Source of the DNA: Rhizobium sp. NLR16a
GTDB taxonomy: Bacteria > Pseudomonadota > Alphaproteobacteria > Rhizobiales > Rhizobiaceae
DNA length: 64,000 nt
NCBI RefSeq assembly: GCF_017948245.1
Contig: NZ_CP072871.1
Span: 133,678-197,677 of the forward strand
Reading direction: 5' to 3'
The notes beneath the pieces were generated by a model, which worked only from the letters and a program-made list of their open reading frames with translations, was not told the origin of the DNA and searched no databases. A program made the translations under genes and the position numbers. Below, one piece after another: positions 18,112 through 26,965 of this stretch; the first letter of the stretch is position 1; each line of letters begins with the position of its first letter.

Positions 18112-18981
18112 ATGCAGATGACGAGATTGGCGGATTCGCAAGGCCTGGAGATTTCGCATGAGGGGCATCGCACCCGTCTGAAATGGCACCGGCTGCGCAA
18201 GCGGTTTGCCGATCCCCTGTTCTCCGCCGAGGTGATGGCGGAGGGTTTTGCGGCAGGCGCCTCGATGGAACTCGATCTGCGCGTGCGCGCCGACGGCGGC
18301 TTCGTCGTGCTGCACGACAGGGAGCTTGAAGGTGAGACGACGGGCCGTGGACCAATCGCTGCGAAGAACGCTGCCGACCTCCGCGATACCAGGATGAAGG
18401 ACGGCACCCGGCCGCTGATCCTCAGCGAGGATCTCGCCGATATGATGCGGGCAACGCATCCGGCCGCATTGCTGCAATTCGATATGAAGGACAATTACGA
18501 AGCTGTCGGCACCCGCGGCATCGAGCATCTTGCCAGGCATTTCCGCAATATCGCCGCCTCGGTGATTGTCAGCGGCGGCAGTCTCGACCTCATCGTGGCA
18601 GTCAAGGAAAAGCTACCGCATCTGCTGCGCGGCATCGATCCGACCGACAAGCTCTACGACATCAGGAAGGCCGGCGGCTGGAAAGCTGTCGAAACAGAAT
18701 TGCGCGCCGATCTAAACGGCCCGACCGAGCCGGACACGGTCTATCTCCACTGGCCGCTGATCCTCAACGCCGCTAAAGAGGGGCTGGATATGATCGCGCT
18801 CTGCCAGGACCACGGCAAGCGCGTCGATGCCTGGACCTTCACGCTGAAGCAGCCGGAGGCTGGCTTCAGCGAAGAGGAGTGGCTGAATTTTTTGGCACTG
18901 ATGGCACTCAAGCCGGATCAGATCACCACCGACGAAGCGCCGGCGACCGAGCGCGCCTGGCGCCGCCGCATTAACGGGTAA
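18112..18981 (+). CDS. Divergent glycerophosphodiester phosphodiesterase-like protein
   Basis: A 289-residue GDPD-superfamily TIM barrel. His26-Arg27 and the downstream ExD (Glu53, Asp55 in MELDLRVRADGG) and HD (His68, Asp69 in VVLHD) match catalytic and metal positions, but the usual HRG is HRL and the PENT motif is missing, so activity may differ. A GGAG site lies six bases before the ATG. It converges on the inositol-monophosphatase-family gene with an 11-base 3' overlap, and sits beside a full GDPD-containing transport operon. Confidence 0.72.
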   Translation: MQMTRLADSQGLEISHEGHRTRLKWHRLRKRFADPLFSAEVMAEGFAAGASMELDLRVRADGGFVVLHDRELEGETTGRGPIAAKNAADLRDTRMKDGTRPLILSEDLADMMRATHPAALLQFDMKDNYEAVGTRGIEHLARHFRNIAASVIVSGGSLDLIVAVKEKLPHLLRGIDPTDKLYDIRKAGGWKAVETELRADLNGPTEPDTVYLHWPLILNAAKEGLDMIALCQDHGKRVDAWTFTLKQPEAGFSEEEWLNFLALMALKPDQITTDEAPATERAWRRRING

Positions 18982-19795
18982 CGGGTGCCAGTCCTTCGAT
19001 GTCGAGGATGAAGGCGAATTCGTCGGCAAGCCCCGGCGAATAGGCGATGACCGGTCCGCCTTGCGCAAGCGATTTATCGACCGACGGCATGGCCACGATC
19101 GCGCCGGCCTCTTCGGCGATCAGCGCCCCTGCGAGCATGTCCCAGGCGTTGAGGTGGCGTTCGTAATAGAGGTCTGCCGCGCCTTCGGCGACGCGAAGGA
19201 GGTCGAGGGCGGCAGCGCCCATGCGGCGATAGTCCATTCCGCGCTCATGAAGTCGCTTGGAGAGCGCGAGATACTCATCGAAGCTCGTCTTGCGCGAATG
19301 ACCGAGAATGACGAGCGCATTGGCCGGATCGGCAGTCGTCGCCGCATGGATCGCCAGTCCATCCTTGAAGGCGCCGCCGCCGCGTACCGCGTGAAATACT
19401 TTGTCCTCGGCAGCGTCGTAGACGACGCCGATCTCGACCTTGTCGCCGACGACAAAGGCGATCGAAACGCCCCAGTGGCGGAAGCCCCTGATATAGTTGG
19501 TCGTGCCGTCGATCGGATCGACGACCCAGGTGCCGGCCCCTTCCGATTGCCCGCCGCTCTCCTCTCCCATGAAGGTATCGTCGGGAAAGCGCGAGATGAG
19601 CCCGTGGCGGATCGCCTGCTCGGCCCTCCTGTCGGCGATGGTGACGAAGTCCTGCAATCCCTTGCTTTGGACGGCAAGAGTGCCGGGATCCGACTCGAGC
19701 CGAAACCCGGCCGTCTCCCGTCCGACCTCGAGCGCAACGGTAATCGCGGCCTCCGCCCGTGCGCGGATGGCAGCGGCGTCGAATGCGGCGTTCAT
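18971..19795 (-). CDS. Inositol monophosphatase family protein (copy 2)
   Basis: A 274-residue phosphatase-family protein with intact motifs: Glu78/Glu79 in FMGEESGG, Asp93 and Asp96 in VVDPIDGTTNYIRGF, and WDMLAGALIAEEAGAIV. It is the last gene of the glycerophosphodiester operon; its ATG overlaps the stop of the LacI gene as TGATG. With a GDPD upstream, a sensible role is removal of phosphate from the polyol phosphate or glycerol phosphate released by phosphodiester cleavage. Confidence 0.88.
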   Translation of the reverse strand: MNAAFDAAAIRARAEAAITVALEVGRETAGFRLESDPGTLAVQSKGLQDFVTIADRRAEQAIRHGLISRFPDDTFMGEESGGQSEGAGTWVVDPIDGTTNYIRGFRHWGVSIAFVVGDKVEIGVVYDAAEDKVFHAVRGGGAFKDGLAIHAATTADPANALVILGHSRKTSFDEYLALSKRLHERGMDYRRMGAAALDLLRVAEGAADLYYERHLNAWDMLAGALIAEEAGAIVAMPSVDKSLAQGGPVIAYSPGLADEFAFILDIEGLAPVTR

Positions 19796-20799
19796 CAGGC
19801 AGTCCTTCTTTTTATCAATGTCACCGGTGTGAATTCGACACGCGCCGTCAGCTCCGGTTCGGCCATCCGGCTTATCAACAGGTCGACGGTCTGTTCTGCC
19901 TGGAGGTCACAGGGTTGGCGGATGGTCGTCAGGTCGTAGGCGGTCCAAGCGGCCTGGGGAATGTCGTCATGGCCGATAATGGGGATCGGCGGCGCCTCGT
20001 CGCGGCCCCTGCCTTGCATGATGCGATCGATCACGCCGCAGGCCATGTAGTCATTGGCGCAGAACAGCCCATCGATGCCGGATGCGGCCAGGTCGGGCGC
20101 CGAATCATAACCGCTCCGGTAGTCATTGATTCTGACCTGCAGGAACTGCGCCTCGACGCCAAGCTGCTTGCAGTCGGCGATGAAGGTCTCGCTGCGACGT
20201 CGCGCGGTATAGGATTTGGCCGGGGCAGCCATCACGGCGGGCTGTCGCACGCCGCTGTCGATCAGGTGGCTGGCTGCCAGATGCCCGGCCATGCGGTCGT
20301 CAGAAATGATACGGTCGACCAAGGGAATGTCGTCGCCCTTGTTGATCAGTACGATTGGCACGCCTTCGGCCGCACATTGTTCGCAGATTTCGGTCGGCGG
20401 TGCGTCGGATGTGACAATGACGCCTGACACGGCGTAATGCAGCAATTGGCCGATGACCGTCGAGGTATCCGCCTCCTGTGAGGTCGGCAACAGGATCGGG
20501 CGGAAGTTACGGGCGAGCAGCGCCCGAGACAGATGCTCGATCTGCAGCGTGCGGAACGGGTTGTCGAAACCGGCGGCAACGAGACCGACGAGATCGGAGC
20601 GCTTGTTGGTGAGGCTTCGGGCAAGATAGTTCACTCGATAGCCGAGTTGCTTGGCGGCCTGATAGACCTTCTCGCGCGTTTTCGGCGAGACGCTGGCATC
20701 CGGCGTGAAGGCGCGCGACACGGCAGCGCGCGAGACGCCGGCCGCCCGCGCCACGTCGAAGGAGGTTGCCTTGCGCGGCCCCTTGTCCTTGTCAGCCAA
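19795..20799 (-). CDS. LacI-family transcriptional regulator (glycerophosphodiester operon)
   Basis: A 334-residue LacI/GalR repressor: HTH TSFDVARAAGVSRAAVSRAF, hinge KVYQAAKQLGYRVNYLARSL, then the effector-binding domain. Start is TTG at 20799, supported by GGAG seven bases upstream; no ATG precedes the HTH. It overlaps the GDPD stop by 8 bases and is co-translated with the IMPase-family gene, so the regulator is made inside the operon it probably controls. Confidence 0.88.
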   Translation of the reverse strand: MADKDKGPRKATSFDVARAAGVSRAAVSRAFTPDASVSPKTREKVYQAAKQLGYRVNYLARSLTNKRSDLVGLVAAGFDNPFRTLQIEHLSRALLARNFRPILLPTSQEADTSTVIGQLLHYAVSGVIVTSDAPPTEICEQCAAEGVPIVLINKGDDIPLVDRIISDDRMAGHLAASHLIDSGVRQPAVMAAPAKSYTARRRSETFIADCKQLGVEAQFLQVRINDYRSGYDSAPDLAASGIDGLFCANDYMACGVIDRIMQGRGRDEAPPIPIIGHDDIPQAAWTAYDLTTIRQPCDLQAEQTVDLLISRMAEPELTARVEFTPVTLIKRRTA

Positions 20800-21562
20800 G
20801 TGCTTTCTCCTTAATCGGAGGCGGCCGCATCAGATCGGGCAGATCGGTGCAGATGCCGAGAACCGGCAGTTTCATGAGGTCATCGAGAATGGTCCGCCGC
20901 TCCTCGTGCCAGAGCACGATCTCGCGGCCAGCCTCGAAGGCGCGGGCCATCAGCGCCTCGGTCACCAGATCCTGCGGGCGCTCCCCTGCCCTCTCCCAGC
21001 AGAGATGCAGAATATCCGCGCGGGCCTCCTCACCGAGAGCATGCGGATCGTGGCCGACACGGATCAGCACCGAGAGCGGAAAATCGCAGGCCGCGTCCCT
21101 GAGTTCGCGCACCTGCGCGGTATCGAAGGAACCAAGGCAGGCAAAGCGCTGGTTCATTTCGACAAGGTGCCGCCAGCATCGGATGCCCGTCCCCGGCGCC
21201 TTGAGTTCGACATAGAGGCCAGTCCCGGTCTCTCGGGCGAGAGCGGCGACCTCCGAAAAGGTCGGCACGTCGACGCCGTCAAGGCCGGCGAGCTCAGCCG
21301 CCGTCATTTCCGATATACGTCTGTCGATGCCATAGACCCGCTGCAGATGGTCGTCATGCGAGACGACCACCACGCCGTCAACGGTCAGCTGCGTGTCGAG
21401 CTCCCACATCTCCGCGCCGAGTTCGGCCGCGCGGCGGAAAGCGGCGAGGGTGTTTTCGCGTTCGTGGCCGCTGGCGCCGCGATGGCCGATGCAGAAGGGA
21501 AGCCGGCCCTTGGCCGTCGGCCAGCCGTAACGTTGGAAGAAGGCTGAAAAATCGCGGGTCAT
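20792..21562 (-). CDS. Glycerophosphodiester phosphodiesterase
   Basis: A 256-residue GDPD with full motifs: His27-Arg28-Gly in IGHRGASG, ERENTLAAF, Glu54 and Asp56 in WELDTQLT, and His69-Asp70 in VVVSHDDHL. No signal peptide, so it acts in the cytoplasm, hydrolysing a glycerophosphodiester to sn-glycerol-3-phosphate and an alcohol. The ATG overlaps the ATPase stop as TGATG. Its place directly after an importer ATPase mirrors ugpQ after ugpC in enteric bacteria. Confidence 0.92.
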   Translation of the reverse strand: MTRDFSAFFQRYGWPTAKGRLPFCIGHRGASGHERENTLAAFRRAAELGAEMWELDTQLTVDGVVVVSHDDHLQRVYGIDRRISEMTAAELAGLDGVDVPTFSEVAALARETGTGLYVELKAPGTGIRCWRHLVEMNQRFACLGSFDTAQVRELRDAACDFPLSVLIRVGHDPHALGEEARADILHLCWERAGERPQDLVTEALMARAFEAGREIVLWHEERRTILDDLMKLPVLGICTDLPDLMRPPPIKEKALG

Positions 21563-22617
21563 CAGAGCCTCGTTCCGTTCTCGTCGAAGACGAACACGCC
21601 GCGGCTGTCGATGCCCCAGGCGACATCGTCGCCGACGTGAACATCGTTGCGCGCCGGCTGGATCGAGCGCAGCAGCGGCCCGCCGGCAACACGCACGTCG
21701 TAAAGGTTTTCTCGGCCTTGTGTTTCGGCGAAGGTGATCTTGCCGGACACGGTGACGTCGCCCGCAGGCGTAAAATGCTCCGGCCGGACGCCGAGCATCA
21801 GCTTGGCGCCTTCGGCGGCGCCGATGGCTCTCGGCAACGGGACCCGGACCTCACTTTCCGGGATTGCGAAGGCGCCCTTGTCCATGACGCCGCGCAGGAA
21901 GGTGATCGGCGGATTACCGAGGAAGCCAGCAACGAAAGCGGTCTTTGGATCGTTGTACATCTCGGCCGGTGTGGCGATCTGGACGATCTCGCCCTCCTTC
22001 ATGATGGCGATGCGGTCGCACATGCTCATCGCCTCCACCTGGTCATGGGTGACGAGGATGGCGGTGATGCCGGTCTCTCGCTGCAGGCGGCGGATCTCCG
22101 AGCGCATTTCGAGGCGCAGCTTGGCGTCGAGATTGGCGAGCGGCTCGTCGAGCAGCAGCACGTCGGGTTTGCGGATCAGCGCGCGGGCCAGCGCCACGCG
22201 CTGCTGCTGGCCGCCGGAAAGCTCGGCCGGCCGCCGGTCCATCAGCTTGCCGATCTGCACGAGGGTCGCGATGCGATCGACCTCTTTGCGGATCTCGGCG
22301 GCAGGCATGCCCTTGACCTTCAGGGGGAATCCGATGTTTTCGGCAACCGTCATGTGCGGGTAGAGCGCATAGGACTGGAAGACGACACCGACATTGCGGG
22401 CCTGGCTCGGGAGATCCGTGACATCCCGCTCGCCGAAGAGGATGCGCCCGCCGGTCGGCCTGTGAATGCCGCAGACCGCAAAAAGCGTCGTTGACTTGCC
22501 GCAGCCGGACGGTCCGAGCAAGGCCAGCATCTCGCCGCCGGCGACTTCGAGCCGCATGTTCTCGATGACCTTGGTGGAGCCGAAGCTCTTCGAGAAATTG
22601 TCGAGGAGGATGCGCAT
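21562..22617 (-). CDS. ABC transporter ATP-binding protein (UgpC-like)
   Basis: A 351-residue CUT1 ATPase with Walker A GPSGCGKST, signature LSGGQQQRVALARA, Walker B LLLDEPLANLDAKLR and C-terminal TOBE region (GVRPEHFTP). ATG 22617 overlaps the permease stop as TGATG; the longer frame begins with a TTG at 22620. Followed directly by the GDPD gene. Resembles UgpC in layout, though the family is promiscuous and the name is not assigned. Confidence 0.92.
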   Translation of the reverse strand: MRILLDNFSKSFGSTKVIENMRLEVAGGEMLALLGPSGCGKSTTLFAVCGIHRPTGGRILFGERDVTDLPSQARNVGVVFQSYALYPHMTVAENIGFPLKVKGMPAAEIRKEVDRIATLVQIGKLMDRRPAELSGGQQQRVALARALIRKPDVLLLDEPLANLDAKLRLEMRSEIRRLQRETGITAILVTHDQVEAMSMCDRIAIMKEGEIVQIATPAEMYNDPKTAFVAGFLGNPPITFLRGVMDKGAFAIPESEVRVPLPRAIGAAEGAKLMLGVRPEHFTPAGDVTVSGKITFAETQGRENLYDVRVAGGPLLRSIQPARNDVHVGDDVAWGIDSRGVFVFDENGTRL

Positions 22618-23459
22618 CAACCTTTGCTCCCGCCGCCGTAGATGTTCATGAGGTATTTGTTGAAGAGCGCGTAAACGATCAACACCGGAATCAGGTAGAA
22701 GAGGCCGACCGCCTTGAACATGTTGAAGTCATAATTGTTATCGTCGGCGAGGAAGCCAGCGAGATAGACCGACAGCACCTGCACCTGATTGCCCGGCGCC
22801 AACACCTGCGGCAGGATGAACTCGCCCCAGCCGGAGAGGAAGGAGAACAGGCCGAGGGCCATGATGCCGGGCTTGACCTGCGGCAGCACCAGGCTGCGCC
22901 AGACCCTGAAACGCGAAGCGCCATCAACGACGCCGGCCATTTCGATTTCCCAGGGCACGGTATCGTAGAAGCCCTTCATCAGCCAGATGCCGAGCGGCAG
23001 GTCGATCGCCGCCTTCACCAGGATGACGCCGATCAGCGAGTTATAGAGGCCGATCATCTGCAGCACGATGAAGATGGCGATGATCAGCGTTACCGACGGG
23101 AAGGCGTGCAGCACCATGACGCCGGCAAGGAAGAAGCCGCGTGCCGGCACGTTCAGCCGAGACAGCACATAACCGGCCATCGAGGAGACGAGCAGCACCA
23201 GACTGGTGGTGCAGGCCGAAAACAGCAGCGTATTCAGGGTCACGTGCCAGATGTTCGCCTTGCCCGCCGTTGTCTGCCACAGGAAACGCCAATGGTTGAG
23301 CGTCAAGCCGGAGGGCAACAAGGCGTCCGGCGGCTTCACCGTGACGGTGTCGAGGAAGAGATAGACATACATCAAGAGCAGCGGCAGGCTGACGATGGTC
23401 AGCGCCGTCAGGACAGGCCAGCCGCGATAATTTGCCGAGGGCTGCGAGCGTTCGGCCAT
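22617..23459 (-). CDS. ABC transporter permease (MalG/UgpE type)
   Basis: A 280-residue permease with six hydrophobic helices and an EAA-type loop (PWEIEMAGVVDGASRFRVWRSLVLPQVKPG). ATG 23459 has GAGG seven bases upstream and lies two bases past the previous stop; the TTG at 23465 is a less likely start. Forms the channel with the large permease encoded just upstream. Confidence 0.9.
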   Translation of the reverse strand: MAERSQPSANYRGWPVLTALTIVSLPLLLMYVYLFLDTVTVKPPDALLPSGLTLNHWRFLWQTTAGKANIWHVTLNTLLFSACTTSLVLLVSSMAGYVLSRLNVPARGFFLAGVMVLHAFPSVTLIIAIFIVLQMIGLYNSLIGVILVKAAIDLPLGIWLMKGFYDTVPWEIEMAGVVDGASRFRVWRSLVLPQVKPGIMALGLFSFLSGWGEFILPQVLAPGNQVQVLSVYLAGFLADDNNYDFNMFKAVGLFYLIPVLIVYALFNKYLMNIYGGGSKG

Positions 23460-23461
23460 GG

Positions 23462-24763
23462 TCAATCCTCGATCAAGGGCTTGGCGACAAGCGTGCCATA
23501 GTTGAAGACGCGCAGATAAAGCAGCGACAGCACCACGCCGATGACGACGAGCACCAGCGCCATGGCGGCACCCAGTCCGTATTCGAGATTGCCGGCATAG
23601 TTTCTGAGTGCGGTGTGATAGGCGGAGAGCGCCCAGACCTCGGTCGCGTTGCCCGGCCCGCCATTGGTGGCGAGCAGGATTTCATTGAAGGAGGCGAGCA
23701 GCGACAGCGTCTGATAGCAGGTGACGAAGAGGATCGGCCAGCGCATCTGGGGCAGGATGATGTAGCGGATCTGCTGCCAGCGTGAGGCGCCGTCGACCTC
23801 GCTCGCATAGAACTGGCTCTTCGGGATGGCCTTCATCGCCGACGAGAACACCAGCATGCCCATCGAGGCGCCGATGAAGCCGTTGATCAGCACGACGAAG
23901 AACCAGGCATTATAGGCGGTATCGAGCAGATAGTTCTTCGGGGGGTAGCCGAACTTGCCCATCAGGATGGAGATGAAGCCGCTGTCCCAGGCGAGCCACT
24001 TCCACAGCATGACGTAGATGACGACGGGCGTGATGCGCGGCAGGAGCCAGATGCCGCGAAAGATCGAGGCCGGCGTCGGAGGCATGTAATGCGTCCAGAT
24101 GGCAAGCAGCAGCGCATAACCGACGTTGAAGAGCATCAATACTAGCGCGACATAGAGAACGGTATTGAAAAGCACACGCGCCATGTCGGGCGAGCTGGCC
24201 ATGCGTGAGAAATTGTCGGTCGTCCAGGTCCAGCCGGTATAGGTGGTCTTGGCGACGGTTTCCTTCTGCTCCGGCGTCAGCTTGAAACCCAGACCGTCCA
24301 GCGACGAAAACAGCTGTTCCTTGCTGTCGAAGCGCGTGTTGAGGACGGAGCGGTTGAACTGTTCGGAGATATGTTTGACCTCACGCGTCGAAGGGCGTTC
24401 GGCAAGATCCTTGATCATGCGTTCGACCTCGCGCCGCGTCGCAAAGATCTCGCCGGCGTGTTTGGCGCGCAACTCCGCCGCGATCGCAGGCGCAAGGCCG
24501 AGGCCCTCCACGGCCTTGAGGCCGGCTTCGTCGATCGTGTAGCGCGGCTCGGCCATCTCGGCCGCGATCTCCGGCATCGCCGATTTCAGCGTGATCAGCG
24601 AATTAGGTGCGATCTGATAGACGCCCCCTGAAATGCCAGTCGCCGTGGTCATGTTGGTCATGGAGAAGACTGCCGTCAGAACGACCGGCATCAGGAAAAA
24701 CAGCACGATCATGACCGCCGCAGGCGCGATCATCACCAGTCCGAGCGTTCTGGACGTTTTCAT
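23462..24763 (-). CDS. ABC transporter permease (MalF type) with large periplasmic insertion
   Basis: A 433-residue permease, about 130 residues longer than its paralogues in this window. After the first membrane helix (residues about 9-32) comes a mostly charged stretch to about residue 170 containing repeated Glu/Lys/Arg-rich helices, then the remaining helices and the EAA loop (FYASEVDGASRWQQIRYIILPQMRWP). The insertion takes the position of the MalF P2 loop, which contacts the maltose-binding protein, so it may dock the cognate binding protein. Confidence 0.88.
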   Translation of the reverse strand: MKTSRTLGLVMIAPAAVMIVLFFLMPVVLTAVFSMTNMTTATGISGGVYQIAPNSLITLKSAMPEIAAEMAEPRYTIDEAGLKAVEGLGLAPAIAAELRAKHAGEIFATRREVERMIKDLAERPSTREVKHISEQFNRSVLNTRFDSKEQLFSSLDGLGFKLTPEQKETVAKTTYTGWTWTTDNFSRMASSPDMARVLFNTVLYVALVLMLFNVGYALLLAIWTHYMPPTPASIFRGIWLLPRITPVVIYVMLWKWLAWDSGFISILMGKFGYPPKNYLLDTAYNAWFFVVLINGFIGASMGMLVFSSAMKAIPKSQFYASEVDGASRWQQIRYIILPQMRWPILFVTCYQTLSLLASFNEILLATNGGPGNATEVWALSAYHTALRNYAGNLEYGLGAAMALVLVVIGVVLSLLYLRVFNYGTLVAKPLIED

Positions 24764-24789
24764 GGAAGCCTCCTCGAAGGGATCGATCG

Positions 24790-24807
24790 GGCGGCGGGGT
24801 TGCCGCC
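24790..24807 (-). promoter_or_regulatory. Hairpin after binding-protein gene
   Basis: GGCGGC at 24790-24795 pairs with GCCGCC at 24802-24807 around a 6-base loop, in the gap between the binding-protein stop and the permease start. No T-run follows. It matches the hairpins placed after the binding-protein genes of three other operons here. Confidence 0.5.
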
Positions 24808-24828
24808 GTCCGGAGGGATGCTTCGATC

Positions 24829-26175
24829 TCAGCGGATGACGATCTTGTCACCGAGCGTGCTTTTCAGCTCGCTTTCGGCATCGCCGATGGCGGCGTCGAC
24901 GGTCTTGGCGCCGGTCCAGGAAGCTTCGAGGTTCTTCCACATGATGTTCCAATAGGTGCCGAAATCGGAATTGTTCGGCATCGCATTGGCATGCGGCAGC
25001 AGCCGTTCGGTGGCTTCGCGGGTCCAGCGGTCAGCCGAGTAAAAATCCACTTCAGACTCCGCCTCAGAAATGCCGAGATGGGCTGACTTGACCGCATGCA
25101 ACGCATTGATGCGCGGCTCCGAGGCGATCGTGATCAGCTTGGCGGCGATATCGGTGTCCTCCTTGTCGTGGCCTGCGGTCAGGAGGTAGACGAGCGGATG
25201 CGTCAGCGTGTTGGCCTTGCCCCCTTCGCCGGCCGGGATCAGCGTGAAGATCACGTTGCCGAAGAAATCCTTGAGGCCTTCCTGATTGACGAGTCGGGCA
25301 TAGTGCCAGGTGCCGCCGTCCCAGATGCCGGCCTTGCCGGTGGCGACTTCCTTCCACCACTGGTCGCCCGGCATGCCGATGTGGTTCTTCTTGGTGACGC
25401 CTGATTTAACAGCGTCGGCGAAGAACTGGTAAGTGCGTGCCATCGCAGCCTTGTCGAAAACAAGCTTGCCGCCTTCTTCCATCGTGCCGCCGAAGCTGGT
25501 GTAGAACTGCCAGTAATCCGGACCGTTGCTGGTGCGCGGATAAAAGCCGTAGCCGGGCTGGACGAGGCCCTTGTCCTGCATCTTCCTGGCGTCTTCGAGC
25601 AGGTTCTTCATCGTATACTTACCGTCCTGCACGTTCTGCGGCAGGGCGTCGAGATCGGCGTCACTGTAGCCGATCGCCTTCATATACGGTTTCCAGAAGA
25701 ACATCGGCCGGGATTCGGCATCCTGCGGGATGCCGTAGACGGTGCCGTTGTAGGAGGCGATCTTCAGAAGATTTTCGTAGATGCCGTTGAGCGGCCAGGA
25801 GTCGAGGTCGACATAATCTTCGATCGGGACGATCAGGCCGGATTGCGACCAGGGCGCGATGTCCTCATGGCCGCTTACGACGATGTTCGGGGCGGTCTTG
25901 GCTTCTGCGGCAAGGGTCAGCGCCTGTTTGAAGTCTTCCCAGGCGCTATAGGGCTTTTTCTCGACGGTGATTTTCAGGTCTTCGCCCTTGAGGGCGGCTT
26001 CGCGCTGCAGCTGCTGCGCCGCGATCTCGATGGCATCGAGACGATAGACGTCGTTCGGGCCGGTGCCCCCGGCCCAGACGCTGATGGTAACATCCTTGGC
26101 GAATGCAAATACGGAGGTCGAGGCCAGGATGGCAGCCGCGATCGTAAGGGATTTCAACGTCGGCAAAATGGTCAT
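24829..26175 (-). CDS. ABC transporter substrate-binding protein (glycerophosphodiester operon)
   Basis: A 448-residue periplasmic binding protein. Start ATG 26175 has GGGGAG about nine bases upstream; an ATG at 26184 sits on top of that site and the open frame to 26316 is unlikely. The signal peptide (LTIAAAILASTSVFAFA) is cleaved before KDVTISVWAGG. Binding-protein family 1 fold is indicated by SGHEDIAPWSQSGLIVPIEDYV and the C-terminal region. First gene of the seven-gene minus-strand operon. The neighbouring GDPD and phosphatase suggest a phosphodiester or phosphorylated polyol ligand; that is inference. Confidence 0.87.
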   Translation of the reverse strand: MTILPTLKSLTIAAAILASTSVFAFAKDVTISVWAGGTGPNDVYRLDAIEIAAQQLQREAALKGEDLKITVEKKPYSAWEDFKQALTLAAEAKTAPNIVVSGHEDIAPWSQSGLIVPIEDYVDLDSWPLNGIYENLLKIASYNGTVYGIPQDAESRPMFFWKPYMKAIGYSDADLDALPQNVQDGKYTMKNLLEDARKMQDKGLVQPGYGFYPRTSNGPDYWQFYTSFGGTMEEGGKLVFDKAAMARTYQFFADAVKSGVTKKNHIGMPGDQWWKEVATGKAGIWDGGTWHYARLVNQEGLKDFFGNVIFTLIPAGEGGKANTLTHPLVYLLTAGHDKEDTDIAAKLITIASEPRINALHAVKSAHLGISEAESEVDFYSADRWTREATERLLPHANAMPNNSDFGTYWNIMWKNLEASWTGAKTVDAAIGDAESELKSTLGDKIVIR

Positions 26176-26422
26176 CTTCTTCATCTCCCCAGAAGAGCAG
26201 TGTGAAGCCTCTTGACGGGTCATCACTGGTGTTGACGACCGCTTCGAGAGCCCGCGAAACGTGACAAGTCCCGCTCTATTGGCTTGATGTAACGGTCGAA
26301 TGACAAAATTGAGCACGTGTGCAAAAATTATTATGACGATGTGCGCGGGACTTGCAAGCGGCAGTGTTAGACGGGCATCTTTTGTGCTTCAAATTGCGGC
26401 TTTCCTGGTCTAGCATCGCCTC

Positions 26423-26881
26423 ATGAGCCTTGAATCCGTCCGCGCCTTCCTCCGTGCTCACGCACCCGATATCGACATCATCGAAACCGCCGAGAGTTCC
26501 TCGACGGTTGCCCTTGCCGCCGAAGCCCATGGCGTCGAGCCCGCCCAGATCGCCAAAACGATCTGTCTGCGCGTCGGCGAACAGATGATGCTGGTGGTCG
26601 CCGGCGGTACGGCGCGGCTCGACAATCGCAAGTTCAAGGACACTTTCGGGGCCAAGGGGCGCATGCTCGATGCCGAAGAGGTCGTGGCGGTCACCAGCCA
26701 TCCTGTCGGCGGCGTCTGCCCGTTCGGCCTGCCCGCGCCGCTGCCGATCTATTGCGATATTTCGCTGAAACGTTTCGATGAAGTCGTACCGGCGGCCGGC
26801 TCGACCAATTCGGCCGTGCGCATCGCTACGGGACGGCTGGCCGAGCTCACCGGCGCCAGTTGGGTCGATGTTTGTCAGTAA
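26423..26881 (+). CDS. YbaK/EbsC-type aminoacyl-tRNA deacylase
   Basis: A 152-residue single-domain editing protein of the YbaK/ProX family, which clears misacylated tRNA in trans. Family pieces visible are AAEAHGVEPAQIAKTICLRV, the LDNRKFKDTFG segment with the likely catalytic lysine, and HPVGGVCPFGLP. Stands alone, divergent from the transport operon. Exact aminoacyl-tRNA specificity is unknown. Confidence 0.88.
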   Translation: MSLESVRAFLRAHAPDIDIIETAESSSTVALAAEAHGVEPAQIAKTICLRVGEQMMLVVAGGTARLDNRKFKDTFGAKGRMLDAEEVVAVTSHPVGGVCPFGLPAPLPIYCDISLKRFDEVVPAAGSTNSAVRIATGRLAELTGASWVDVCQ

Positions 26882-26965
26882 AACACTCGCAAAACTTCAA
26901 ACAGAAGAAAGACGACCTATATTCTATCCCGACATGCCGTGATTGTGCATGACAGGAGACCAGGA

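Noticed and set aside
26286..26307. Possible Pho box upstream of the phosphodiester operon (TTGTCATTCGACCGTTACA on the minus strand)
   Set aside because: Only the first repeat matches the TGTCAT core; the second is CGTTAC. Attractive biologically but too weak to list.
26313..26322. GCAC-GT-GTGC dyad upstream of the phosphodiester operon as LacI operator
   Set aside because: Only 10 bases and poorly symmetric flanks; not distinguishable from chance.
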